Below are positions 8,192 through 16,190 of a stretch of 64,000 nt of DNA, piece by piece. The stretch comes from Rhodospirillales bacterium URHD0017 (GTDB lineage Bacteria > Pseudomonadota > Alphaproteobacteria > Reyranellales > Reyranellaceae). Position 1 is the first letter of the stretch. Each line of letters starts with the position of its first letter. The notes under the pieces were generated by a model, which ran no database searches, was not told the DNA's origin, and worked only from the letters and a program-made list of their open reading frames with translations. Both the position numbers and the translations under genes were made by a program. The DNA lies in NCBI GenBank assembly GCA_900110395.1, contig FODP01000007.1:186001-250000 (forward strand), in the 5' to 3' direction.

Positions 8192-9178
8192 TTATCGCTT
8201 GGAACGTCCTTGTCGTCGGATGGGCGTCGTGGGGACCCTGAGGAACGGCGCCAACAGCACCTGCGGGTCGGATGTCAGGTCGGGATTGCTGCGAAGCCGC
8301 TCGAGCATGAAATTCACGAAGACTTTCACCCGCGCCGGAAGATTCCTGCGGCTGAGGTAATGAATGTAGATGCGCGCGACCTGCGACGCGCATTCCGGCA
8401 ACACCGGCCTCAACGCGCCGCTTCGAAACAGCGGAAGCACCAGAGGAAGCGGGGCGAAAGCGAGTCCCTGGCCCTGAACAGCCGCGGCGACCAGCGTCGT
8501 GATGTCGTGCGTGAGAAAGTTCCCGCTGACAGGCGGCGAGACGGCGAGCCGGCCCGCTCCCAGCGACCAGTTGGGCGCGCGGCCGCCGGGGCCGCGGCCA
8601 CGCAGCCGAAGGCAGTTGTGCGCGGCCAGATCGGCGGGCGTCGTAGGAGCGCCGCACTGGGCAAGATAGGACGGCGCGCCGCAGACGACGAAGTTGAGCG
8701 GCGCCACCTCGCGCATCACCATGGTGCCATCGCGCGCTTCGCCGGCGCGAATGCCGACATCGTAGCCTCCGGCGATCATGTCGCTTACCGCGTCGTCGAG
8801 ATGCAGCTCCAGCTCGATGGCGGGGTAGAGACGGCTGAAGGCCGGAATGAGCGGCAGGACATAGGCCCGGCCGAACGGCGACAGTGACGTCACCCTGAGG
8901 CTGCCGGACGGAGATCCGCCCTTCTCTGCGATCGCCGACTGGGCGTTTTCCAGATCACGCAACGGGCCCGTGCAGCGCTCGTAGTACAGCCGTCCTTCCT
9001 CGGTCAAAGCGAGCTTGCGCGTCGAGCGCTGCAGCAGCCGGACGCCGAGTTGGCGTTCCAGTCTTTGCACGTTCTTGCCGACGGCGACCGGGCTGATGCC
9101 GAGCTTCTTGGCGGCGCCTGCGAAGCTTCCCGCCTCGACCGTCCGCACGAATCCCACGACTCCGCGGATGCCCTTCAC
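8192..9178 (-). CDS. LysR-family transcriptional regulator
   Basis: A 328-residue LysR-type regulator. The N-terminal helix-turn-helix reads VRTVEAGSFAGAAKKLGISP, then VGKNVQRLERQLGVRLLQR. The effector domain follows (LRVTSLSPFGRAYVLPLIPAF, GYDVGIRAGE, VVCGAPSYLA), of the PtrR/CrgA-like subgroup. It is divergent from the secreted esterase-like gene at 9281 with about 100 bases between, so that gene is its most likely target along with itself. The effector is unknown. Confidence 0.92.
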   Translation of the reverse strand: MKGIRGVVGFVRTVEAGSFAGAAKKLGISPVAVGKNVQRLERQLGVRLLQRSTRKLALTEEGRLYYERCTGPLRDLENAQSAIAEKGGSPSGSLRVTSLSPFGRAYVLPLIPAFSRLYPAIELELHLDDAVSDMIAGGYDVGIRAGEARDGTMVMREVAPLNFVVCGAPSYLAQCGAPTTPADLAAHNCLRLRGRGPGGRAPNWSLGAGRLAVSPPVSGNFLTHDITTLVAAAVQGQGLAFAPLPLVLPLFRSGALRPVLPECASQVARIYIHYLSRRNLPARVKVFVNFMLERLRSNPDLTSDPQVLLAPFLRVPTTPIRRQGRSKR

Positions 9179-9187
9179 GGCTCACTC

Positions 9188-9202
9188 CAAACTTTTGGTT
9201 TG
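9188..9202. promoter_or_regulatory. Possible LysR autoregulatory operator
   Basis: Inverted repeat CAAAC-N5-GTTTG, 10 bases upstream of the LysR start in the divergent gap. Position and symmetry fit a LysR-type binding site, but a short palindrome alone is weak support. Confidence 0.35.
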
Positions 9203-9280
9203 TACAGCCAGTAGCAGCGTCGACCTAATCAAGGACCCCGATCGTCCGCACAATCTAGTTGGTCAACGGGAGACTTCACA

Positions 9281-10330
9281 ATGGTCGAACCACGAGCACC
9301 CGCCATTCTCGCCGCTTTCCTGCTGGGATTGATGCTTCCTGCGACAATGGCGGCCGCCGGCGATGGCGTTGTCGGTACCGCGACACTCGACCTCCAGGAC
9401 AGGGCGACGGGTCGCAAGGTCACCAGCGAGCTGTGGTTCAGGGCGGCGCCCGATGCAAAGGTCGAGTGGTTCTCGCCCCGCGCGCCGCTGCGCGCGATCC
9501 CGATCGCGCGCGATGCCGTCCCGACGGTTGCGCCGAGCAAGCGGCCCCTGGTCGTGATCTCGCACGGCAATTGGGGCACCCGGTTTTCGCAGGGTTGGCT
9601 CGCGCTCGAGCTGGTCAGATCCGGTTACGTCGTCCTCTCCACGACGCATCCAGGCACCGCCGGTGACGACCAGAACGTTGCCGCGCGCTACCGCCTGTGG
9701 GATCGCTCACGTGACGTTACGTTCGCTCTCGATGAAGTCCTCAAGCATCGCCAATGGGCCGCGCTCATTGACGAGACACGCATCGGTTTCGCCGGCCACT
9801 CGTTTGGCGGCTGGACTGGCGTGAGCCTTGCCGGAGGGCGTTATGATCCTGTCCGGCAAAGAGCGTTTTGCGCCGATCTGCGCGGGAAGGATTTCTACTG
9901 CGACAACACGCTCAAGGACGACGTCGCCGGCGTGCCCGCCGGGGATGCCGGAGGCTCCTTCAAGGATGGCCGCTTCAAGGCGTTCTACATCATGGGGTCG
10001 GGGCCGGGGCAGGGATTTACCGGCGACTCCCTGAAGTCGATCGCCGTGCCATTCGTGGTTGATACCGCGCAATTCGACGAGAGCCTGGAGCCGGTTGCGA
10101 ACTCGACCAACCTCGCGCGGCAGATAACGGGCGCCCGCGAAGTCGTGCGTCCTATCGGACACTTTGCCTATGTACCCGAGTGCCGTTGGCTGGTCGGGCC
10201 CGTTCTCACAAAAGTCGTCGGGCTTCCCATCTGCCACGATCCTGACGGCGTCGATCGCGCGCGAGTTCACAAGCAGGTGGCGTCCGACGTCATTGCGTTC
10301 TTCGACAAGACCTTCGTGAAGGCCGACTGA
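9281..10330 (+). CDS. Secreted alpha/beta hydrolase, dienelactone-hydrolase/PAF-acetylhydrolase-like
   Basis: A 349-residue exported hydrolase. A signal peptide of about 25 residues (AILAAFLLGLMLPATMAAA) precedes an alpha/beta fold. SHGNWG forms the likely oxyanion region near residue 93, GHSFGGW near residue 172 holds the nucleophile serine, and IGHFAYVPEC near residue 289 holds the likely catalytic histidine. This pattern matches the COG4188 predicted dienelactone-hydrolase group. GGGAGA upstream of ATG 9281 is a fair ribosome-binding site. The divergent LysR gene suggests inducible expression. The substrate is unknown; an ester or lactone is likely. Confidence 0.82.
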   Translation: MVEPRAPAILAAFLLGLMLPATMAAAGDGVVGTATLDLQDRATGRKVTSELWFRAAPDAKVEWFSPRAPLRAIPIARDAVPTVAPSKRPLVVISHGNWGTRFSQGWLALELVRSGYVVLSTTHPGTAGDDQNVAARYRLWDRSRDVTFALDEVLKHRQWAALIDETRIGFAGHSFGGWTGVSLAGGRYDPVRQRAFCADLRGKDFYCDNTLKDDVAGVPAGDAGGSFKDGRFKAFYIMGSGPGQGFTGDSLKSIAVPFVVDTAQFDESLEPVANSTNLARQITGAREVVRPIGHFAYVPECRWLVGPVLTKVVGLPICHDPDGVDRARVHKQVASDVIAFFDKTFVKAD

Positions 10331-10939
10331 CTACCAATCCTGTTCGTCGAAATCCTCGAACTGCTTCATGTCGTGACCGTCGTTCGCCGGCGGCGCGGTC
10401 TCGTTGGCGGGGATCGCGTGCACGTTGATCTTCGTCTCGGGCCCGATCAGCGTCACGAGCTCCTGAAGATCCTCGCGCTTGAAGGCGACGCACCCTTGCG
10501 TCGGCGAATAGTCGTCCTTGGCGATGTGCAGGAAGATCGCGCTGCCCCATTCGCCTTCCGGCGGGTCGTCGTTGTAGCCGACCACGACGACGAGGTCGTA
10601 CAGCCCGTCGTCGCGCCACATCTTCTCGTGGCTCCAGTCGTTGGGGATGCGGACCAACCGGTTGTAGGTCGGCGAGCGTGGGTCGTCGCACCAGCCGTCA
10701 TGTTCGTTGATCGCCCGCGCCGGCAGCTGGACCCTGGGCAGCACTATCCGGTCATTGCGGAAATAGATCCTGCGCAGCGGAAAGCGGCCGGCGGGCGTCG
10801 CGGCATCGCCCTCGACCTTGTCCTCCCGCACGCCGCCTGCACCCAGCGTGCAGCGCCAGCGCTTGTCGCCCAGCGTCGCCCAGGCGAGCGAGGTCTCGAC
10901 AGAATCGGCCTGTACGTTGAGGATTTGGGGGTCGGACAT
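10331..10939 (-). CDS. L,D-transpeptidase (YkuD-domain) protein, no signal peptide
   Basis: A 202-residue protein with the YkuD catalytic signature: FLHIAKDDYSPTQGCVAF contains the histidine and the TQGC cysteine motif near residue 150. GDAATPAGRFPLRRIYF resembles the substrate-side strand seen in these folds. YkuD enzymes make 3-3 peptidoglycan crosslinks or attach proteins to peptidoglycan. I see no signal peptide at the start (MSDPQILNVQADS), unusual for an enzyme acting in the periplasm. The acidic C-terminal tail (FEDFDEQDW) is also odd. It ends directly against the hydrolase stop on the other strand. Confidence 0.82.
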   Translation of the reverse strand: MSDPQILNVQADSVETSLAWATLGDKRWRCTLGAGGVREDKVEGDAATPAGRFPLRRIYFRNDRIVLPRVQLPARAINEHDGWCDDPRSPTYNRLVRIPNDWSHEKMWRDDGLYDLVVVVGYNDDPPEGEWGSAIFLHIAKDDYSPTQGCVAFKREDLQELVTLIGPETKINVHAIPANETAPPANDGHDMKQFEDFDEQDW

Positions 10940-10991
10940 TGCCTAAAACTCCGCTGATCTTCATAAAGGCTCGCTCTCTTGGGAGAAAGCG

Positions 10992-11693
10992 ATGGCTTAT
11001 GTCGTGACGCCGCCCTCGACGGTCGGCGTGCCGGTCAACGGGACCGGCGATCTGTTCCCGGTCCGCCGCATTTTCTGCGTTGGCCGCAACTATGCCGCCC
11101 ACGCCCGCGAGATGGGCCACGATCCCGACCGCGAGCCGCCGTTCTTCTTCACCAAGCCGGCCGACGCCATCGTCATCTGCGCCGACCCCAAGAACCCGAC
11201 CAAGGTCGCCTATCCGTCGGCCACCAAGAACCTGCACCACGAGATGGAGCTGGTGGTGGCGCTCAAGTCGGGCGGCACCAATATCCCGGTCGACAAGGCG
11301 CTCGACCATGTCTTCGGCTACGGCGTCGGTTTGGACATGACCCGCCGCGACCTGCAGAACCAGGCCAAGGACATGGGCCGGCCGTGGGACATGGGCAAGG
11401 GCTTCGACCAGTCCGCGCCGATCGGCGAGATCTTCCCGGCCTCCAGGATCGGCCATCCGGCGAGGGGCACCATCCAGCTCGACGTCAACGGCAAGACCCG
11501 CCAGAAATCCGACCTCAACGCGCTGATCTGGAGCGTGCCCGAGACGATCTCCTATCTCTCCGGCCTGGTGGCGCTGGCGGCCGGCGACCTGATCTACACC
11601 GGCACGCCCGATGGCGTCGCCGCCGTGGTCAAGGGCGACACGCTGGCGGGGTTCGTCGATGGTTGTGGCACGGTGACCTGCACGCTGGTGTAG
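10992..11693 (+). CDS. Fumarylacetoacetate hydrolase family protein
   Basis: A 233-residue FAH-family enzyme. Motifs are [15 protein letters not shown] near the N-terminus, [11 protein letters not shown], the metal-binding [38 protein letters not shown] and [12 protein letters not shown]. Members are metal-dependent hydrolases, decarboxylases or isomerases such as fumarylpyruvate hydrolase and 2-oxo-hept-diene-dioate decarboxylase. GGGAGAAAGCG is the ribosome-binding site. The next gene, 30 bases on, is an enolase-superfamily dehydratase; the pair suggests catabolism of a sugar acid or aromatic ring-cleavage product, though the substrate cannot be fixed. Confidence 0.9.
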   Translation: MAYVVTPPSTVGVPVNGTGDLFPVRRIFCVGRNYAAHAREMGHDPDREPPFFFTKPADAIVICADPKNPTKVAYPSATKNLHHEMELVVALKSGGTNIPVDKALDHVFGYGVGLDMTRRDLQNQAKDMGRPWDMGKGFDQSAPIGEIFPASRIGHPARGTIQLDVNGKTRQKSDLNALIWSVPETISYLSGLVALAAGDLIYTGTPDGVAAVVKGDTLAGFVDGCGTVTCTLV

Positions 11694-11722
11694 TCGTAAA
11701 GAACAGCGCTTGGGGGAGCGTC

Positions 11723-12949
11723 ATGATGAAGGTCAATTCCAAGATCCGCTCGATCGAAACGCTCGCCGCCGATGCGGGCTTCCGCAACTACTACTTCGTC
11801 AAGATCACCACCGAGGACGGCATCGTCGGCTGGAGCGAGTACGACGAAGGTTTTGGCGCGCCGGGCGTCGGCACCGCCATCGAGAAGCTCTCGGCCCGCG
11901 TCGTCGGCCAGCCGGTCGGCGATCACGAGCGGATCTACTCGGAGCTCTATTCGATCACCCGGCCGGCCGCCGGCGGAGTCGTCGCCCTGGCGCTGGGCGC
12001 CATCGAGAACGCGCTTCTGGACGCCAAGGCCAAGGCGCTGGGCGTCCCCTGTTATGAGCTTTTGGGCGGCAAGATCCGCGACCGCATCCGGGTCTACTGG
12101 TCGCACTGCGCGACCTGGCGCATCAATCACCCGAGCTATTTCAAGCCGGCGATCACCGACCTCGAGGGTGTGAAGGCGATCGGCCGCGAAGTGCGCGAAA
12201 AAGGCTTTACGGCGATGAAGACCAACATCTTCATCTACGACAACGACAAGAAGAACCCGAAGGGCTGGCGCCCCGGCTTCGGCGCGCCGGCCTATCCCGA
12301 GCGCAACGTCGATCGCCACGTGCTGCGCAATCTCAGAATGCACCTCGAAGCGATCCGCGAAGGCGCCGGGCCGGATGTCGACCTGCTGCTGGACCTGAAC
12401 TTCAACGCCAGCACCGAGGGCTATCTAAAAATCCTGCGCTCCATCCGCGACCTCGACATGTTCTGGATCGAGATCGACAGCTATAGCCCCGAAGCGCTGG
12501 GTCTGATCCGGCGCCAGAGCCCGCATCCCATCTCCTCCTGCGAGACGCTTCTGGGCATTCGCGATTTCCTCCCCTACTTCCGCGAGCAGTCGATGGACGT
12601 GGCGATCATCGACACGCCGTGGAACGGTGTCTGGCAGTCCATGAAGATTGCCAACCTCGCCGAGGCGCACGAGGTCAACGTCGCGCCGCACAATTTCTAC
12701 GGCCATCTCTGCACCATGATGAACGCGCACTTCGCGGCGTGCGTGCCCAACCTGCGCATCATGGAGACCGACATCGACCGCCTGGAATGGGACCACGAGC
12801 TCTTCACCCATGTCCCGGAATTCAAGGACGGCCATCTCATCATGCCGTCACGCCCCGGCTGGGGCACCGAGCCGGTCGAGGAAGCGATCAAGGCGCATCC
12901 GCCGAAGCAGGCCACCGGCGGCCTCGCGAGCTACGGCCGCAAGTCCTAG
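11723..12949 (+). CDS. Mandelate racemase/muconate lactonizing enzyme family dehydratase
   Basis: A 408-residue enolase-superfamily enzyme. The capping domain (VKITTEDGIVGWSEYDEG) is followed by ALGAIENALLDAKAKALGVP and the barrel. Likely metal and catalytic positions include MKTNIF, LLLDLNFN, WIEIDSYSP and SCETLLG, with NVAPHNFYGHLCT as the likely general-base histidine segment. It resembles sugar-acid dehydratases such as galactonate dehydratase. Start ATG 11723 has the site GGGGGAG, and a second ATG follows directly. It is probably co-transcribed with the FAH gene. Confidence 0.87.
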   Translation: MMKVNSKIRSIETLAADAGFRNYYFVKITTEDGIVGWSEYDEGFGAPGVGTAIEKLSARVVGQPVGDHERIYSELYSITRPAAGGVVALALGAIENALLDAKAKALGVPCYELLGGKIRDRIRVYWSHCATWRINHPSYFKPAITDLEGVKAIGREVREKGFTAMKTNIFIYDNDKKNPKGWRPGFGAPAYPERNVDRHVLRNLRMHLEAIREGAGPDVDLLLDLNFNASTEGYLKILRSIRDLDMFWIEIDSYSPEALGLIRRQSPHPISSCETLLGIRDFLPYFREQSMDVAIIDTPWNGVWQSMKIANLAEAHEVNVAPHNFYGHLCTMMNAHFAACVPNLRIMETDIDRLEWDHELFTHVPEFKDGHLIMPSRPGWGTEPVEEAIKAHPPKQATGGLASYGRKS

Positions 12950-12953
12950 GTCT

Positions 12954-12992
12954 TTGCTGGGAGCGCGCCACGGAGTGGCGCGCTCCCAGCAA
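12954..12992. terminator. Perfect hairpin between convergent genes, family B palindrome
   Basis: 18-base arms (TTGCTGGGAGCGCGCCAC and its complement) with a 3-base loop. It lies between the dehydratase stop and the convergent metallopeptidase stop, so it can end transcripts from both sides. The arm sequence is shared with the longer palindromes at 55849-55932 and 62763-62843. Confidence 0.75.
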
Positions 12993-12996
12993 TGAG

Positions 12997-13938
12997 TCAG
13001 AGCTGCTTCGCGCTGAACGTATCGCACTTCCGCGGATCGCCGCTCTCCAGCCCGATGCGGAACCAGCGCATGCGCTGGGCGCTCGAGCCATGGGTAAAGC
13101 TGTCGGGCACGATGCGGCCCTGCGCCTGGCGCTGCAGGCGATCGTCGCCGATCGCCGAGGCGGCGGCCAGCGCCTGCTCGACGTCCTTGTCATCGATCAT
13201 CTTGCCGCCGCGCGCGGCGTCGGCGCGGTTGGCCCAGACGCCGGCAAAGCAATCGGCCTGCAGCTCGATCCGTACCGACAGGGCATTGGCGTCGCGCTTG
13301 CTCATCTGCTCCTTCATCTGCTCGGTCTTGGCGCTGATGCCCAGAAGGTTCTGCACGTGATGGCCGACCTCGTGGGCGATCACGTAGGCCTGCGGGAACT
13401 GGCCGGGCGAGTGGAAGCGGCGGGCGAGATCATCGAAGAAGGCGAGGTCGAGATAGACCCGCTGGTCGGCCGGGCAATAAAACGGCCCCATCGCAGACTG
13501 GCCGACGCCGCATTCGGTACGGGTGGCGTCGCGGTAGAGCACCAGCTTGGGGTCGCGATACTGCCGGCCGAGCTCCCGGAAGGCGGTCGTCCAGACATCC
13601 TCGGTGCTCTTCAGCACGCGCGACACGAACTGGGTCTCGGCGTCCCCCGCCGGTTGCTGGGGCTGCTGGCGCGGCGCGGTCCGGGTGCTCTGGGTTGGCG
13701 CGGGCGTGTAGCTCGAGGTGTCACCGCCGCCCAGCAGGGCGAACGGATCGGCGCCGAAGATCAGGGCGATGACAATAAAGGCCACGAAGCCCAGGCCGCC
13801 CTTGAACAGGCCGCCCCCGCCGCCGGTCGGGATGGGGATGCCGCCCATGCCGCCGTAGCCGCCGCCGCCACCACCGAAATAGCCGCCGTCGCCCCGGCGA
13901 TCCTCGATGTTGCTGCTTTCGTCGCCGTCCATCTGCAT
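12997..13938 (-). CDS. Neutral zinc metallopeptidase, membrane-anchored (YpfJ type)
   Basis: A 313-residue protein of the neutral zinc metallopeptidase family. The N-terminus is Gly-rich (YFGGGGGGYGGMGG), then one membrane helix (GLGFVAFIVIALIFGADPF), then a Pro/Gln/Thr linker. The catalytic domain contains ECGVGQSAMGPFYCP and the zinc motif AHEVGHHVQ near residue 190, followed by ELQADCFAGVW and GSSAQRMRWF. Active sites of this family face the periplasm. The physiological substrate is not established. It is divergent from xthA. Confidence 0.9.
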   Translation of the reverse strand: MQMDGDESSNIEDRRGDGGYFGGGGGGYGGMGGIPIPTGGGGGLFKGGLGFVAFIVIALIFGADPFALLGGGDTSSYTPAPTQSTRTAPRQQPQQPAGDAETQFVSRVLKSTEDVWTTAFRELGRQYRDPKLVLYRDATRTECGVGQSAMGPFYCPADQRVYLDLAFFDDLARRFHSPGQFPQAYVIAHEVGHHVQNLLGISAKTEQMKEQMSKRDANALSVRIELQADCFAGVWANRADAARGGKMIDDKDVEQALAAASAIGDDRLQRQAQGRIVPDSFTHGSSAQRMRWFRIGLESGDPRKCDTFSAKQL

Positions 13939-13990
13939 AACGGGTCTCCTGGGTCGAGATCGGCCCGAGATCGACTATATTGGGGGCGAG

Positions 13991-14812
13991 ATGAGCCTTT
14001 CCATCGCCACCTGGAACATCAATTCGGTCCGCCTCAGGATCAATAACGTCAAACGCTATCTGAGGCTGCGCAAGCCCGATGTCCTGTGCTTGCAGGAGAC
14101 CAAGTCCCCGGACGAGTTCTTTCCGCACAAGGCCTTTGAGGCCCTGGGCTATACGCACCGGCTGGTCCAGGGCATGAAGTCCTACAACGGCGTGGCGATC
14201 CTCTCCAAGGTGCCGTTCACCGCGAACAACATCCATCATCGCTGCGGCAAGGAGGATTGCCGGCACATCGAGGTCGCGCTGGACATCGGGGCCGACCCGA
14301 TCCTGCTCGACAATCTCTACATCCCGGCCGGGGGCGACATTCCCGATCCCGACGTCAACGACAAGTTCGCGCACAAGCTCGATTTCTACCGCGAGATGGC
14401 TGCGTGGTTCAGCGAGCGAAAGCCGCCGCCGTCGGCGCGCAAGGGACTGCGCCGCATCGCCGTCGGCGATCTCAACGTGGCGCCGCTCGAGCACGATGTG
14501 TGGAGCCACAAGCAGCTCCTCAAGATCGTGTCGCACACGCCGGTCGAGGTCGAGCTGTTCGGCCGGCTGCAGGCGTCGCTCGACTGGATCGACGTGCCGC
14601 GCCGCTTCGTGCCAGACGACCAGAAGCTCTATTCGTGGTGGAGCTACCGCAACAACGACTGGCGCGCCTCCAACCGAGGCCGGCGCCTGGACCATATACT
14701 GGCCTCGCCGGCCTTGTCCGGCGCGATCAGGAGTCAGCGTATCGACGTTGGCGCGCGCGACTGGAAGCAGGCGTCCGACCACGTGCCGGTGATGGCGACG
14801 TTCGAGGTTTGA
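13991..14812 (+). CDS. xthA: Exodeoxyribonuclease III (AP endonuclease)
   Basis: A 273-residue EEP-fold DNA repair enzyme acting at abasic sites and 3' ends. Motifs: SIATWNINSVRLR, VLCLQETK (metal glutamate), GVAILSK, RRIAVGDLNVAP, WSYRNNDWRASNRGRRLDHI and a C-terminal SDHVPVMA. ATG 13991 follows GGGGGCGAG. An upstream frame re-reads the divergent intergenic region and is not supported. The stress-protein gene begins 13 bases after the stop. Confidence 0.94.
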   Translation: MSLSIATWNINSVRLRINNVKRYLRLRKPDVLCLQETKSPDEFFPHKAFEALGYTHRLVQGMKSYNGVAILSKVPFTANNIHHRCGKEDCRHIEVALDIGADPILLDNLYIPAGGDIPDPDVNDKFAHKLDFYREMAAWFSERKPPPSARKGLRRIAVGDLNVAPLEHDVWSHKQLLKIVSHTPVEVELFGRLQASLDWIDVPRRFVPDDQKLYSWWSYRNNDWRASNRGRRLDHILASPALSGAIRSQRIDVGARDWKQASDHVPVMATFEV

Positions 14813-14825
14813 AAGGGAGAAGCAT

Positions 14826-15077
14826 ATGACATTCGGCGGTTTCATTGTCGTGCTGGTCATCGGCCTGATCGTGGGTCTCCTGGCCCGCTTCATCACGCCG
14901 GGGCCCAACCCGCGCGGCATCATCGTCACCATCGTGATCGGCATCGTCGGCGCGTTCATCGCCACGATCGGCGGCCAGGTGCTGCACCTCTATGCGCCGG
15001 GCGAGCCGGCCGGCTTCATCGGCTCGGTGGTCGGTGCGGTGGTGCTGCTGGTGCTGTTGAGGCTGTTCAGCCGCTGA
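14826..15077 (+). CDS. GlsB/YeaQ/YmgE family stress-response membrane protein
   Basis: An 83-residue, almost wholly hydrophobic protein with three predicted membrane segments and the family pattern GLIVGLLARFITPG, then GIIVTIVIGIVGAFIATIGG and a C-terminal GSVVGAVVLLVLLRLF. Members are induced by general stress; their biochemical role is unknown. A GGGAGAAGC site precedes ATG 14826. It follows xthA closely, so the two may share a stress-responsive transcript. Confidence 0.9.
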   Translation: MTFGGFIVVLVIGLIVGLLARFITPGPNPRGIIVTIVIGIVGAFIATIGGQVLHLYAPGEPAGFIGSVVGAVVLLVLLRLFSR

Positions 15078-15110
15078 GGCGAACGCTTCCCTGGGGTCTT
15101 CTCCTCAAGT

Positions 15111-15206
15111 TCCTCTCCCCCGCTAGGGGGAGAGGTTAGGTGAGGGGGCTTCGAAGACTCCCTGTAACCCCCTCACCCAGCCTCTCCCCCTAGCGGGGGA
15201 GAGGAG
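15111..15206. repeat. About 95-bp nested inverted repeat, family C palindrome
   Basis: Long arms at about 15111-15151 and 15165-15206 pair nearly perfectly around a short centre. Each arm contains its own smaller palindrome (CTCTCCCCCGCTAGGGGGAG). It separates the GlsB gene from a convergent methyltransferase gene. A single-arm copy lies at 42844-42867. This is a widespread type of proteobacterial intergenic repeat. Confidence 0.85.
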
Positions 15207-15218
15207 GAAGAGAGCGCG

Positions 15219-15707
15219 TCATCCTGCGCGGTAGAGGAAATACCGGTCCTTCGGCACGCCCGGTGGATCGGGCAGCCGGGCCCACCGCGGCACCTCGAGC
15301 GGCTGGTTCGCCAGCACGTAGCCGCCCGGCCCCGCCAGTGCATCGAGCGCCGGGCCGAGCCACTCGCCCATCGCCATGTTGGCTTCGTGATCGCCGGTGC
15401 CGAGATCGGTGTGGATCAAGGCCGCCGTCGCGCCGAGCCTCTGCGCCGCCTTGGGAATCGCCTCGCGCGCCTCGCCCAGAAACAGCCGGTCGTCCGGCGG
15501 GATGCAGTCGGGATGGGCCGCCACCTTGCGCTCGAAGACATAGATGTCGCGGCCGGGGAAGAGATCGCGCAGGTGGTCGTAGGTGCGGCCGTTGCCCAGG
15601 CCGACCTCGAGGATGGGGCCGCGCAGGGCGTCGATCTTGGGCTTCAGGAAATTCAGGCAGTCGCGCTGCGCCTGCATGCGCGCGATGAAGCTGTCGAGGC
15701 GGCTCAT
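15219..15707 (-). CDS. Small class I SAM-dependent methyltransferase-like protein
   Basis: A 162-residue protein with the SAM-binding motif PILEVGLGNGRTYDHL near residue 31 and the following strand DIYVFERKVAAHPDC. The fold is short for a full methyltransferase but complete through GGYVLANQPLEVPRW. The start at 15707 lies nine bases after the stop of the cNMP-binding gene, so the two are likely co-translated. It forms the end of an ABC exporter/cNMP-binding/methyltransferase operon. The substrate is unknown. Confidence 0.75.
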   Translation of the reverse strand: MSRLDSFIARMQAQRDCLNFLKPKIDALRGPILEVGLGNGRTYDHLRDLFPGRDIYVFERKVAAHPDCIPPDDRLFLGEAREAIPKAAQRLGATAALIHTDLGTGDHEANMAMGEWLGPALDALAGPGGYVLANQPLEVPRWARLPDPPGVPKDRYFLYRAG

Positions 15708-15715
15708 TGCGTCGA

Positions 15716-16171
15716 TCAAGCCGCCTTGTTCGCCGTCGCCTCGCGCAGCTTCTTGTTGGTGTCCTCGACGCGATGGGCCAGCTCGCGCATGATCTCGATG
15801 GCCATCGTCGGGAACTCGCCGACCATGCGATAGAACGTGTCCTTGGAGATCTTCAGCGTGTTCAGCGGCTGGCGTGCCTTGATGGTTGCGGTACGCGGCA
15901 CATCGCACAGGATGGCGATCTCACCAAAGAAGTCGTTCTTGCTCATCTCGGAGACCTGGATCTGGCCGGTCGGTGTGTCGATCAGCACGTCGGCGATGCC
16001 GCCCAGGATGACGTACATGGCATCGCCCGGGTCGCCCTGGTGACAGACCTCCTGGCCCTCGTTGTAGTTCACGCGTTCGCTGGTGAAGGCCAGCAGTTTC
16101 AGCTTGGCCGGCTCGATCTTGGACAGGATCGGTACGCCCTTCAGCAGTTCGACTTCTTCGTTGAGGTTCAT
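15716..16171 (-). CDS. Cyclic nucleotide-binding domain protein
   Basis: A 151-residue stand-alone cNMP-binding domain. VELLKGVPILSKIEPAKLKL leads into YNEGQEVCHQGDPGDAMYVI, and the phosphate-binding cassette is FFGEIAILCDVPRTATIKA near residue 85. A helical tail ends in RVEDTNKKLREATANK. No DNA-binding domain follows, so it is not a Crp-type regulator; it probably gates or docks to a partner. It lies 20 bases after the ABC exporter gene in the same operon, making that exporter the obvious partner. Ligand preference (cAMP, cGMP or none) cannot be read safely. Confidence 0.88.
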   Translation of the reverse strand: MNLNEEVELLKGVPILSKIEPAKLKLLAFTSERVNYNEGQEVCHQGDPGDAMYVILGGIADVLIDTPTGQIQVSEMSKNDFFGEIAILCDVPRTATIKARQPLNTLKISKDTFYRMVGEFPTMAIEIMRELAHRVEDTNKKLREATANKAA

Positions 16172-16190
16172 CGTGTCCTCCTGAATTCCC

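Noticed and set aside
15111..15206. CRISPR array
   Set aside because: Only a nested inverted repeat; no regularly spaced direct repeats with unique spacers.
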